From Acidobacteriota bacterium (GTDB taxonomy: Bacteria; Acidobacteriota; Terriglobia; Acidiferrales; UBA7541): 28,144 bases of DNA. Position 1 is the stretch's first letter. The number at the start of each line of letters is the position of its first letter. The position numbers and the translations under genes are program-made. The stretch is from contig JACOSF010000023.1 of the NCBI GenBank assembly GCA_016179005.1, positions 1-28,144 of the forward strand, given 5' to 3'. This document shows, piece after piece, positions 1-7,163 of the stretch. The notes below the pieces were generated by a model. That model had not been told where the DNA came from and did no database searches. It saw only the letters and a list, made by a program, of their open reading frames with translations.

Positions 1-24
1 AACCGCAAAGCGAAGCATCTTCAT
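1..24 (-). CDS. 5' end of gene downstream of exosortase, probably EpsI-like (partial)
   Basis: Only the first eight codons (M-K-M-L-R-F-A-V) lie in the window; the gene continues past base 1. The ATG at 24-22 overlaps the exosortase stop codon in an ATGA arrangement, so translation is probably coupled. In exosortase loci the gene immediately downstream of the exosortase very often encodes an EpsI-family protein, either separate or fused to it. That neighbour relation is the only reason for the name, as eight residues carry no family signal. The short basic and then hydrophobic start fits a secreted or membrane-anchored protein. Confidence 0.45.
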
Positions 25-923
25 CGTGCGGCGCGCTCCTTTCGCGCGACGAGCCAGCGCTCGCCGGTCCGCAGCAGTCCGTGCAGGCCGAAAAGCAGAG
101 CCAGCGACATCACAAAGATCAGCCAGCCGGAAAACGTGTGGAAGAAGCCCAGGGCTTTGTCCGGATCCCAGTATTGGCCGAGCAGCCCGGTGCCCACGAT
201 GCGCAGGGCATTCGCCGCTACGGCGATAGGAATGGCGCCGAGCGCCAGCAGCACGCGCCGCCAAATCCCGGATTCGAGAAAGTATCCGTAAATGATGGCC
301 AGTGCGCCCAGGGACATCAGCGAGCGAATGCCGCTGCACGCTTCCACCACTTCGAGCGACATGGCCGGAAGATGCAGCACGTTGCCTTCGCGCAGCACGG
401 GCACGCCTAAGGTGACGAGCGTGGAACTGGCCAACTGCGAGGCCAGAAGCTGAAGCGGAAACGCAATTTGATTAAAAATGATCACGGGGATGGGAATCAT
501 CAAGAACAAGAAAGCCCATGGGAAAAACAGCGCGCGGAACCACACCCAGCCGCGGAATTGAATCAGCAGCCCGCCTAACAACAGGACCAGCGAAGAGCGC
601 GAAAGAAACAGCTCTGCGCCAAATACACCCAAAACGAGCACGCCCAACGCCAGCGCGACGATCACCGCTCCCCACCAGGAGGGCTGCTCCTTCAGCTTGG
701 CCAGTCGCTTCCTCTCATTCCAAACCACAAAAGCAGAAAACGCCGGAACGAAAAAGCCATGGGAGAAATTGGGGTCGCTCATCCATTGCTGCACGAGGCG
801 GGCGAGAACTCCATAGTAGAGAAGGGCGATCAGTGCGGCCAGGATGAGCCATTGCCACCAGTCACGGCGCCAGCTTGCAGACATGGCTGTGACATTCATC
901 TGTTGTTCTTTGGCCTGTTCCAT
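21..923 (-). CDS. xrt: Exosortase (transpeptidase-like integral membrane protease)
   Basis: About 300 residues with multiple hydrophobic segments. Exosortases are inner-membrane cysteine proteases thought to cleave C-terminal PEP-CTERM-type sorting tags during EPS-linked export. The three family catalytic positions are visible: Cys196 in EACSGIRS, Arg241 in ANALRIVGTG and His262 in FFHTFSGW. The PNFSHGFFVP motif near residue 51 is also typical. The frame is open up to a TTG at 971, but the ATG at 923 is preferred: AAGG sits about 7 bases upstream, and the TTG lies inside a candidate -12 promoter element. The length matches a stand-alone exosortase, without a fused EpsI domain. The exact exosortase class (XrtA or another) cannot be fixed by eye; the XrtA-type genes on the opposite strand make an EPS-linked class likely. 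Confidence 0.93.
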   Translation of the reverse strand: MEQAKEQQMNVTAMSASWRRDWWQWLILAALIALLYYGVLARLVQQWMSDPNFSHGFFVPAFSAFVVWNERKRLAKLKEQPSWWGAVIVALALGVLVLGVFGAELFLSRSSLVLLLGGLLIQFRGWVWFRALFFPWAFLFLMIPIPVIIFNQIAFPLQLLASQLASSTLVTLGVPVLREGNVLHLPAMSLEVVEACSGIRSLMSLGALAIIYGYFLESGIWRRVLLALGAIPIAVAANALRIVGTGLLGQYWDPDKALGFFHTFSGWLIFVMSLALLFGLHGLLRTGERWLVARKERAAR

Positions 924-966
924 GAGCCGCCTTGTGAGTCGCAGAATACCCAAGCACAAGAAGCTT

Positions 967-982
967 CGCAATAGCGCGGCCG
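967..982 (-). promoter_or_regulatory. Candidate sigma-54 promoter for exosortase
   Basis: Read on the minus strand the site is CGGCCG-N5-TTGCG. GG at 981-980 and GC at 969-968 are separated by the required 10 bases; the consensus is TGGCAC-N5-TTGC. The predicted transcript start is near 956, about 33 bases before the ATG at 923. This would exclude the upstream TTG start. The -24 element is only a partial match, so this is tentative. Confidence 0.35.
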
Positions 983-1052
983 CATCCTACATCAGTTGAG
1001 AGGCGGAGTTCACTTCATCTTCTTGCTTGGAGTTCCTGCCAGCAACACCAGT

Positions 1053-1075
1053 CACGGAAACACGTGCCACGGAAA
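1053..1075. repeat. Direct repeat CACGGAAA x2 flanking CACGTG; candidate activator site
   Basis: CACGGAAA occurs at 1053-1060 and again at 1068-1075, starts 15 bases apart, with the palindrome CACGTG at 1061-1066 between them. The pair lies about 97-119 bases upstream of the exosortase transcript start predicted from the 967-982 element. That is the usual distance for an enhancer-binding-protein site. The binding protein is unknown. Confidence 0.35.
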
Positions 1076-1183
1076 TGGAAAACACTTTCCTAAATGACCG
1101 AGGATCCTTCCAAAGAGTTTTTGTTCAATGCTAAGTTCTTTATTTTGTTTGAAATTGAGTTGGACCGGCCGTGTAGAGACTTG

Positions 1184-1200
1184 TTTTAGTGGAACTAAAA
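1184..1200. repeat. Perfect inverted repeat TTTTAGT-GGA-ACTAAAA
   Basis: Seven-base perfect arms with a 3-base spacer, in the AT-rich part of the divergent control region, about 180-200 bases before the predicted regulator transcript start. The arms are AT-rich and no T-run follows, so a DNA-binding operator is more plausible than a terminator. Confidence 0.35.
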
Positions 1201-1257
1201 TGGGCAAAAGAGACAAAGAATTACCACTTTTAGGGATGCCAGTTGGAGCTCATCTTG

Positions 1258-1273
1258 TAGTACGGGTGTACTA
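1258..1273. repeat. Perfect inverted repeat TAGTAC-GGGT-GTACTA; candidate enhancer site
   Basis: Six-base perfect arms with a 4-base spacer. The site lies about 108-123 bases upstream of the transcript start predicted from the sigma-54-like element at 1355-1370, a typical upstream activator position. It differs in sequence from the palindrome at 1184-1200. Confidence 0.35.
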
Positions 1274-1354
1274 TTGCGGCTCCGACTTTTTGTAACTTAT
1301 TCTCCTTGCTTGACTTGGAGCTCTTAGCAAAAGTGTGAAGCAGCACGCCATTCT

Positions 1355-1370
1355 TGGAAGCTGCCTTGCA
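1355..1370 (+). promoter_or_regulatory. Candidate sigma-54 (-24/-12) promoter for regulator and EPS operon
   Basis: The sequence TGGAAG-CTGCC-TTGCA matches TGGCAC-N5-TTGCA at both invariant dinucleotides (GG at 1356-1357, GC at 1368-1369) with exact 10-base spacing. The predicted transcript start is near 1381, about 50 bases before the ATG at 1432. It overlaps the only upstream in-frame start (TTG at 1354), which would therefore lie outside the mRNA. Confidence 0.5.
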
Positions 1371-1431
1371 CATTGTTCCTGTGAAGCGGTTCATTCCGCA
1401 GACAAGGGGATTCTGTTTGCGTGGAGGAGCG

Positions 1432-2406
1432 ATGGAAGTCAGGCAGTCGGACTTGGAGTCAAGCGTGGCTGTAGCCACCACCTTACAAGGCAATCACGCC
1501 TACGTGCCAGCGCTGAGCCCGGCCATGCGCGCGGTGGAGCGGGTGATAGTGGATATCGCACCCACGGACATCCCCGTGCTGATCGAGGGCGAAAGTGGAA
1601 CCGGGAAGGAAGTAGTAGCGGCACAAATCCACCGGCTGTCCATGCGCCGGAGCGAGCCGTTCACCAAGGTGAGTTGTGCGGCGCTGACGCCGGAGTTCTT
1701 CAGCACGCGCGCGCACAACGGAGCGAACGGGTCGGAATCCTGCGGCATCTTCCTGTTGGACGAAATCAGTGAATTGGATCCCGCCTGCCAGCCGAAGCTG
1801 CTGCATGTGCTGCCGGACGGGGACGCACTGCCATTGGAAGGTGCGCTGGCGGCGCTGGGAGCACGGGTGATCTGTACGACGTCGCGAAACCTGGAAGAGG
1901 AGATGCGCGCAGGGCGCTTCCGCGAAGATCTCTACTTCCGGATCAACGGGGTGTGCTTGCGGCTGCCGCCGCTGCGCCACCGCAAGGAAGACGTGCCGGT
2001 GCTGGCGAGCTATTTCTTGTCCAAATACGCGGCGCAGTTCGGGCGGCCGCAGCCAAAGCTGAGCGGGTTCGTGCTGGCGCAGTTCGGCGAATACGACTGG
2101 CCGGGGAACATCCGGGAGCTGGAAAACGCAGTGAAAAAGATCGTGGCGCTGGGAGACGAGCGGGCCGCCGTGGCCGACCTGCGGGCCCGGGCGGCAGCAC
2201 AAGGCAACAGCGGCGGCACAGAGATCCTCTCATTGAAGGATGCCGCGCGGACCGCCAGCCGTCAGGCTGAGCGGGAGCTGATCCTGAAGGTGCTGGGACG
2301 CACGCGCTGGAACCGCAAGCGCGCCGCGCAGGAGTTGCAGATCAGCTACAAAGCCTTGCTCTACAAACTGAAACAGATTGGGTTGGATGACCAGACGGCT
2401 TCCTAA
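1432..2406 (+). CDS. Receiver-less AAA+ enhancer-binding-type regulator lacking the GAFTGA loop
   Basis: This 324-residue protein has an AAA+ domain of the sigma-54 activator family and a C-terminal Fis-type helix-turn-helix, with no N-terminal receiver or PAS domain. Visible motifs are Walker A GESGTGKE (53-60), Walker B GIFLLDEI (105-112), the arginine-finger region GRFREDLYFRI (161-171), sensor II GNIREL (225-230) and the helix-turn-helix at about 284-317. The segment between Walker A and B is roughly 14 residues shorter than usual and has no GAFTGA, the loop that contacts sigma-54. ATP binding looks intact, but canonical sigma-54 remodelling should not be. The ATG at 1432 follows GGAGGAG; an in-frame TTG at 1354 is less likely. 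The stop is 18 bases before the export gene, so it probably belongs to that operon. Its role may be local EPS control, as in PrsR-like genes of XrtA loci. Confidence 0.85.
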   Translation: MEVRQSDLESSVAVATTLQGNHAYVPALSPAMRAVERVIVDIAPTDIPVLIEGESGTGKEVVAAQIHRLSMRRSEPFTKVSCAALTPEFFSTRAHNGANGSESCGIFLLDEISELDPACQPKLLHVLPDGDALPLEGALAALGARVICTTSRNLEEEMRAGRFREDLYFRINGVCLRLPPLRHRKEDVPVLASYFLSKYAAQFGRPQPKLSGFVLAQFGEYDWPGNIRELENAVKKIVALGDERAAVADLRARAAAQGNSGGTEILSLKDAARTASRQAERELILKVLGRTRWNRKRAAQELQISYKALLYKLKQIGLDDQTAS

Positions 2407-2424
2407 TTCTCAAGGAGAAGGTGA

Positions 2425-3066
2425 ATGAGGACGAATAACAGAGAGTGGATGTTGTTGGCGGCGGCGCTGCTGTTGCCGCTGGGCGGTCTCTCCGCGCAGG
2501 AAAAAACCAATCCCAAGGAATCCAAAGCGCCTGCGCACGCGGCGGTGGAGCAGACGGCCGCACCCAAGGCGGCGACCGAAGACCCGGCCTATGAGATCGG
2601 CGCCGAGGACCAGCTCAACATCAGCGTGTGGAACGAGCCAAATGTCACGCGGATTGTGCCCGTGCGGCCGGACGGCAAGATTTCGCTGCCGCTGATCAAC
2701 GATGTGCAGGCCGCCGGGCTGACGCCGATGCAACTGGCCATGTCCATCTCGGAAAAGCTGAAGAAATTTATCGCCGATCCGCAGGTGACGGTAATCGTCA
2801 TGGCGATCAACAGCCGGCGGTACTACATTGTCGGGGAAATGACCCGCGCCGGTGCCTTCCCGCTGATGCCCAACATGACCGTGCTGCAGGCGCTGTCGAG
2901 CGCGGGCGGATTCTCGCAGTTTGCGAACCTGAAAGCGATTTACGTGCTGCGAATCGTGGAAGGCAAATCTGTCAAGTTTCCTTTCAACTACAAGCAAGTG
3001 ATCAAGGGCAACCATCCGGAGCAGAATATTGTTTTGAAACCGGGCGACACCATTGTCGTTCCGTGA
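2425..3066 (+). CDS. Short Wza/SLBB-type polysaccharide export protein
   Basis: A 213-residue exported protein of the polysaccharide biosynthesis/export (Wza-like) family. Residues 1-24 form a signal peptide (basic start, LLAAALLLPLGG, cleavage near LSA-Q) with no lipobox cysteine. The Poly_export domain begins with YEIGAEDQLNISVW (56-69), followed by the RPDGKISLPLI core (81-91). A single SLBB-like domain runs from YYIVGEMTRAGAF (133-145) to the KPGDTIVVP ending. It lacks the C-terminal amphipathic helix with which full Wza crosses the outer membrane, so it probably acts as a periplasmic part working with the next gene's barrel. AAGGAG at 2412-2417 supports the ATG at 2425. Confidence 0.9.
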   Translation: MRTNNREWMLLAAALLLPLGGLSAQEKTNPKESKAPAHAAVEQTAAPKAATEDPAYEIGAEDQLNISVWNEPNVTRIVPVRPDGKISLPLINDVQAAGLTPMQLAMSISEKLKKFIADPQVTVIVMAINSRRYYIVGEMTRAGAFPLMPNMTVLQALSSAGGFSQFANLKAIYVLRIVEGKSVKFPFNYKQVIKGNHPEQNIVLKPGDTIVVP

Positions 3067-3076
3067 GGGGGGAGAA

Positions 3077-4564
3077 ATGATGAAGTGGCGAGTGCAAACT
3101 TGGGCTTTGGTTCTCGTCCTGGCGTTGGCTGTCCCCGCCGCCTGGGCGCAACAGCAGAAGGATCCGCGGCTGAACCCGCCGGTGGCGCCGCTGCCGCCGA
3201 TCATGGCCGGCGAGAGCAGCAGCAAGTCGCTGCTGGATGATCCCGCGCCGAACCCGCAGAATGCGCTGAAGGCGGACCAAAGCCCGCTTTCCGGGGCACA
3301 GGATTTCACACTCGGTGTCAAGAGCGGTGGGCGGAGCTTCGTGACGCCGATGATCCGTTTTATGCAAGTCGCGGACAACAACGGGCACTCGGCGACCTCC
3401 AGCAACGACTGGCGCGCCACCGGCACGCTGACCGGGAATCTGTCCTTGAAGCACACCAAGAGCCGATCGCAATTGGGCATTGACTACTCGGCCGGTGGCC
3501 CTGTCTATATGACGACCGGCGCGCTGCGCGCGTCATACCAGCGCCTGGGAATCAGCGAGCAGATCAGCTGGCGCAGGGTTACTCTGCTGCTGGCCGACTC
3601 GATGACGTATCTTCCGGAGTCATCCTTCGGGAGCGGCGGGTTTGGCGGGATTAGCAGCGGAATGATGGGTGGCCTGGGTGGTGGCAGCATTGGCACGGGT
3701 CTGGGCGGCGGCCTGGGTGGCTTGGGCGGGGGCATCAATCCGGGGATCATGCCGGGCCAGTCCATCCTGACCGCAACGGGCCGGCGAATCAGCAACACCG
3801 CGCTGGGGCAATTCCAATACACGCTCAGCCCGCGCGCCTCCATGACGGCCAGCGGCGCCTACGGCCTGCTGCGCTTCCTGGATAGCGGGTTCATCGACAG
3901 CGACAACTACCAGTTTTCAGCCGGATACGACTACAAACTGAACGCGGCAGACACCATCGGGGTGATCTATTCGGTCAGCATGATGCGGTTCGCCGGAATC
4001 AACCGTTCTGCGGATTTCCATCACATCCAACTGGCCTACGGGCGACGCTTGACCGGACGGCTGGCCATGCGACTCTCCGGCGGGCCGCAGATCGGCAATT
4101 TTACCAACCCGGTGGCCGGTTCCAGGAACCGCGCATCGTGGATCCTGCGCAGCTCGCTGATCTACAACATCCGGAACACCAACCTGGGGCTGAACTACTC
4201 GCACAGCACGACTTCCGGTTCAGGCGTCCTGGTGGGTTCAGATGCCGATCGCGCCGATGGTTCCATCAGCCGACAACTGACCCGCATGTGGAGTGGCGGG
4301 CTGGTGTTCGGCTTTGCGCACAACCGCACCATCCAGCAGTTGAATACCTCGGCATTGGAACGCACTGTGAACACCTGGCACGCGGGGTTCAACCTGCAGC
4401 GGCCGCTGTCGCGCAAGGCGAACTTGACGTTTACCTACAACGTGACCGGGCAGAGTGCCAATAACCCGACCGGTTGCACGGGTCTGGCCTGCGGGCGACT
4501 CCCCTTGCGGCATCAAATTGCCCTCGGGATCAGCTGGGGTTTTGGCCCGTACGCGATTGACTAG
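3077..4564 (+). CDS. Outer-membrane beta-barrel-like protein of the EPS locus
   Basis: A 495-residue predicted outer-membrane protein. The ATG at 3077 follows GGGGGGAG at 3067-3074; an earlier in-frame start at 3053 would overlap the previous gene and spoil the signal peptide. Residues 1-24 are a signal peptide ending AWA-Q. After a proline-rich, flexible stretch, the protein has many alternating polar/hydrophobic strands with aromatic ends (for example LRASYQRLGISEQISWRRV, GLNYSHSTTS, LTFTYNVTG), typical of a barrel. A Gly/Met-rich insert at roughly residues 183-230 interrupts the strands and is probably a surface loop. XrtA loci usually encode a barrel at this position, so the likely role is the outer-membrane exit for the polymer. 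Family assignment is by character and context, not by a catalytic motif. Confidence 0.7.
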   Translation: MMKWRVQTWALVLVLALAVPAAWAQQQKDPRLNPPVAPLPPIMAGESSSKSLLDDPAPNPQNALKADQSPLSGAQDFTLGVKSGGRSFVTPMIRFMQVADNNGHSATSSNDWRATGTLTGNLSLKHTKSRSQLGIDYSAGGPVYMTTGALRASYQRLGISEQISWRRVTLLLADSMTYLPESSFGSGGFGGISSGMMGGLGGGSIGTGLGGGLGGLGGGINPGIMPGQSILTATGRRISNTALGQFQYTLSPRASMTASGAYGLLRFLDSGFIDSDNYQFSAGYDYKLNAADTIGVIYSVSMMRFAGINRSADFHHIQLAYGRRLTGRLAMRLSGGPQIGNFTNPVAGSRNRASWILRSSLIYNIRNTNLGLNYSHSTTSGSGVLVGSDADRADGSISRQLTRMWSGGLVFGFAHNRTIQQLNTSALERTVNTWHAGFNLQRPLSRKANLTFTYNVTGQSANNPTGCTGLACGRLPLRHQIALGISWGFGPYAID

Positions 4565-4625
4565 ACGCGGCCCGAAATCCGAGGCCCGACGGTAGAGTAC
4601 GGAAGAAGAGAGGAAGCGAGGACTC

Positions 4626-6164
4626 ATGCTGGGACATCGTTCCATGTCGGTTGAGGATTATGTGGGGATGCTGCGGCGCCACGTGTGGCAGATCATCATT
4701 CCCATCCTGTTGACGCCGCTTTTGGCCTTGGGGGTGGCGATGCTGCTCCCGGAACGCTATACGTCCCAGACCCTGGTGCTAGTGGAGCAGCAAAAAGTGC
4801 CGACTTCCATCGTGCAATCCACGGTAACGGACGCGCTGAACCAGCGGCTGAGCACAATGCAGCAGCAAATCCTCTCGCGCACGCGGCTGCAGCCGATTAT
4901 CGAGCGGCTAGGCCTGTACAAGGATCAGGTGGCCAACAAGGCGCCAATGGAAGACCTGGTGGCGCAGATGCGGAAGTCCATCACCGTAACCACGGTGAAA
5001 TCGGTGGGGACTTCGCGACAGAACGAAGTGCCGGGGTTTACCATCGCCTTCGAATCGGATCACGCCCGCACGGCGCAGCTCGTCTGCGCAGAAATCCTTT
5101 CCATGTTCATCGACGAAAACATCAAGCTGCGCGCGCAGGCTGCCGATAGCACGACCGAATTCCTTCAGAAACAGGTGGAGGAAGCCAAGCGGAAACTGGA
5201 CGAGAAGGACCAGCGGGTGGCGGAGTTCAAGCGGCGCTACCTGGGCCAGCTTCCCGGCCAGGAACAGTCCAACATGAACATTTTGATGGGACTGTCGCAG
5301 CAGCTGGAGGCCGTCAGTCAACTACTCACGCGCACGCACCAGGACAAGACCTATGCCGAATCGCTGTTGGCACAACAGGTGGCCGCCTGGGAAGCCTCGC
5401 AGCAGGGCAGCAACCCGCAGACGCTGGAAACGCAGCTGACCGCGCTGCAAAACCAGCTCATCACGCTCGAAGCGCGCTACACCCCCGACCATCCCGATGT
5501 GACGAAGATGAAAGCGGACATCGCCCAGCTCAAGAATAAGATTGACGAAGCCAACGCCACGACCAAGGACAAGCCGTCCGACAAGGACAAAGCCGCGGTG
5601 GCCAAGCTCAATGAGCCTGCGCAGATCCAGCAACTGCGAGGCCAGATCCACCAGTACGAAATGACGCTCAAGGAAAAAACGCGCGACCAGGAGCGCATGC
5701 AGGAGCAGATCAAGGTCTATCGCTCCCGCGTGGAGGGCTTTCCTCTCGTCGAGCAGCAGTTCAACGAAATCCTGCGCGACTACAGCACCGCGCAGGGGTT
5801 TTACGATGACCTGCTGAAGAATCGCGGGAAGGCGGAAGTGGCCGGGGACCTCGAGCGCCGCCAGCAGTCCGAACAATTCCGCGTAGTGGACCCGCCGAAC
5901 CTGCCCGTGAATCCGACGTTTCCCAACCAGCTGCTGTTTGCCGGCGGCGGCCTTGGCGGCGGCATCGGCATCGGCTTCGCCATCGCCCTACTGCTCGAGT
6001 TGAAGGACAAATCCATCCGCACCGAGGCGGACATCGAAGCGCTGCTGCAACTGCCCACGCTGGCGCTGGTGCCTTCGGTAGTCGAAGGCAGCAGCCGCAG
6101 CCGGGGCCTGCTGTCGCGCATTCGCAAGACGGAAGAACGGGCCTTGCCCGGGGCGGGAGCCTAG
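4626..6164 (+). CDS. Wzz/GumC-type chain-length determinant (XrtA-associated)
   Basis: A 512-residue polysaccharide co-polymerase without a fused kinase. An N-terminal Wzz domain carries the first membrane helix (about residues 20-41, IIIPILLTPLLALGVAML). A long, charged, coiled-coil periplasmic region follows (about 150-420). The second helix (about 435-457, glycine-rich then IALLLELKD) is preceded by the characteristic proline-rich NLPVNPTFPNQ. The short cytosolic tail ends in a basic stretch. Its partner kinase is the separate gene at 7129. The ATG at 4626 has GCGAGGA upstream; ATG 4644 is an in-frame alternative without a clear site. It probably sets chain length and links polymerisation to export. 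Confidence 0.9.
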   Translation: MLGHRSMSVEDYVGMLRRHVWQIIIPILLTPLLALGVAMLLPERYTSQTLVLVEQQKVPTSIVQSTVTDALNQRLSTMQQQILSRTRLQPIIERLGLYKDQVANKAPMEDLVAQMRKSITVTTVKSVGTSRQNEVPGFTIAFESDHARTAQLVCAEILSMFIDENIKLRAQAADSTTEFLQKQVEEAKRKLDEKDQRVAEFKRRYLGQLPGQEQSNMNILMGLSQQLEAVSQLLTRTHQDKTYAESLLAQQVAAWEASQQGSNPQTLETQLTALQNQLITLEARYTPDHPDVTKMKADIAQLKNKIDEANATTKDKPSDKDKAAVAKLNEPAQIQQLRGQIHQYEMTLKEKTRDQERMQEQIKVYRSRVEGFPLVEQQFNEILRDYSTAQGFYDDLLKNRGKAEVAGDLERRQQSEQFRVVDPPNLPVNPTFPNQLLFAGGGLGGGIGIGFAIALLLELKDKSIRTEADIEALLQLPTLALVPSVVEGSSRSRGLLSRIRKTEERALPGAGA

Positions 6165-6173
6165 GACACGACG

Positions 6174-7163
6174 ATGTACAAAAAGTTTTTTGGCTTGCGC
6201 GAGAATCCGTTCAACGTGAATCCGGACCCGCGCTATCTCTGCCTGAACCGGCACACGCAGGAGGCGCTGTCCTGCCTGACTTACGGCATCCAGAGCCGCA
6301 AAGGGTTCATTTTGCTCACCGGCGAGGTGGGCACGGGCAAGACGACGCTGCTGAACAAGCTGCTGGACTGGCTGCACCGCGAGCGCGTAGCCACTGCCTT
6401 CCTTTTCAACTCGCGGCTGAATGTGACGCAATTTTTCGACTTCATGATGGCCGACTTCGGCATCCCCACCGACCCCAAGCAGAAGAGCCAGGTGTTGATG
6501 AAGCTGAACCATTGGCTGCTGGAGCGCTACCAGGCGGGCGAGACCGCGGTGCTGGTGGTGGACGAAGCACAAAACCTCTCCACGCAGGTGCTCGAGGAGA
6601 TTCGCCTGCTGACCAATCTGGAGACGGCCACCGACAAGCTCCTCCAGATCGTGCTCTCCGGCCAGCCGGAACTGGAATACAAACTGAACCAGCCGCAATT
6701 GCGGCAACTCCGCCAGCGCATCACCCTGCGCTGCAAGACGCACGCGCTTTCCCTGGAGGAAACCGGCAGCTACATCACGAACCGGCTGCAGATCGCCGGG
6801 GCCGACGGGCACGAGATTTTTTCGCCGCAGGCGGTGGAGACCATTCACGACTACGCGCGAGGCATTCCGCGCGTGACCAACTTGTTGTGCGAGCACTCCC
6901 TGATCAGCGCGTTTGTAGACCAGCAGTGTCCCATCACCGGAGCCACCGTGGACGAAGTGGCCCGGGAGTTCCAGTTGCACGAAGTTGAACCGAATGCTCA
7001 GCCGATCGAAGAAGACGAGCCGAGCGGAGAAAACCGGCGCCTGATGGAGGCGCTGCAAAGTCTGGTGACGCTGGTGGACCACCTGCGCCGTTCGGACGCT
7101 TCCCCGCAAACCACGAGGAAAGGAAGTTATGAGCCGCATTCACGAAGCATTAAAGAAAGCTGA
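6174..7163 (+). CDS. ExeA-like AAA ATPase of the XrtA/EPS locus
   Basis: A 329-residue cytosolic ATPase that begins with the family signature MYKKFFGLRENPF and NPDPRYLCLNRHTQEAL. Walker A is GEVGTGKTT (50-58) and Walker B is VLVVDEAQNL (126-135). The region LSGQPELEYKLNQPQLRQLRQRI (split around residues 162-185) is typical of ExeA/GspA-like proteins. This matches the PEP-CTERM-locus 'putative secretion ATPase' group (TIGR03015 type). The last 50 residues are polar and probably disordered. It lies 9 bases after the chain-length gene and overlaps the kinase gene by 35 bases, so the three are almost certainly co-translated. Its precise role in export is not established. Confidence 0.9.
   Translation: MYKKFFGLRENPFNVNPDPRYLCLNRHTQEALSCLTYGIQSRKGFILLTGEVGTGKTTLLNKLLDWLHRERVATAFLFNSRLNVTQFFDFMMADFGIPTDPKQKSQVLMKLNHWLLERYQAGETAVLVVDEAQNLSTQVLEEIRLLTNLETATDKLLQIVLSGQPELEYKLNQPQLRQLRQRITLRCKTHALSLEETGSYITNRLQIAGADGHEIFSPQAVETIHDYARGIPRVTNLLCEHSLISAFVDQQCPITGATVDEVAREFQLHEVEPNAQPIEEDEPSGENRRLMEALQSLVTLVDHLRRSDASPQTTRKGSYEPHSRSIKES

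Larger units (their letters stand above)
924..1431. promoter_or_regulatory. Divergent AT-rich control region between exosortase and regulator
   Basis: About 500 bases with no convincing gene. The part from roughly 1080 to 1330 is clearly AT-richer than the flanking genes. It holds a candidate sigma-54 promoter at each end (minus strand 967-982, plus strand 1355-1370). Internal sites are direct repeats at 1053-1075 and palindromes at 1184-1200 and 1258-1273, each listed separately. Short frames crossing it have no ribosome site and no recognisable protein character. Confidence 0.6.

Noticed and set aside
1055..1069. Exact TGGCACG on the minus strand as the -24 element of an exosortase promoter
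   Set aside because: The GC dinucleotide required at -12 is absent at the correct spacing; the site reads CG there.
1354..1431. TTG start extending the AAA+ regulator by 26 residues
   Set aside because: The TTG overlaps the sigma-54-like promoter, whereas ATG 1432 has GGAGGAG upstream; the extra residues match no domain.
1230..1493. 87-codon minus-strand frame across the control region
   Set aside because: It overlaps the regulator start, lacks a ribosome site and has no recognisable features.
5988..7139. Open frame of 383 codons on the minus strand across the chain-length and ATPase genes
   Set aside because: Gln/Leu/Arg-rich antisense shadow; both plus-strand genes have intact motifs.
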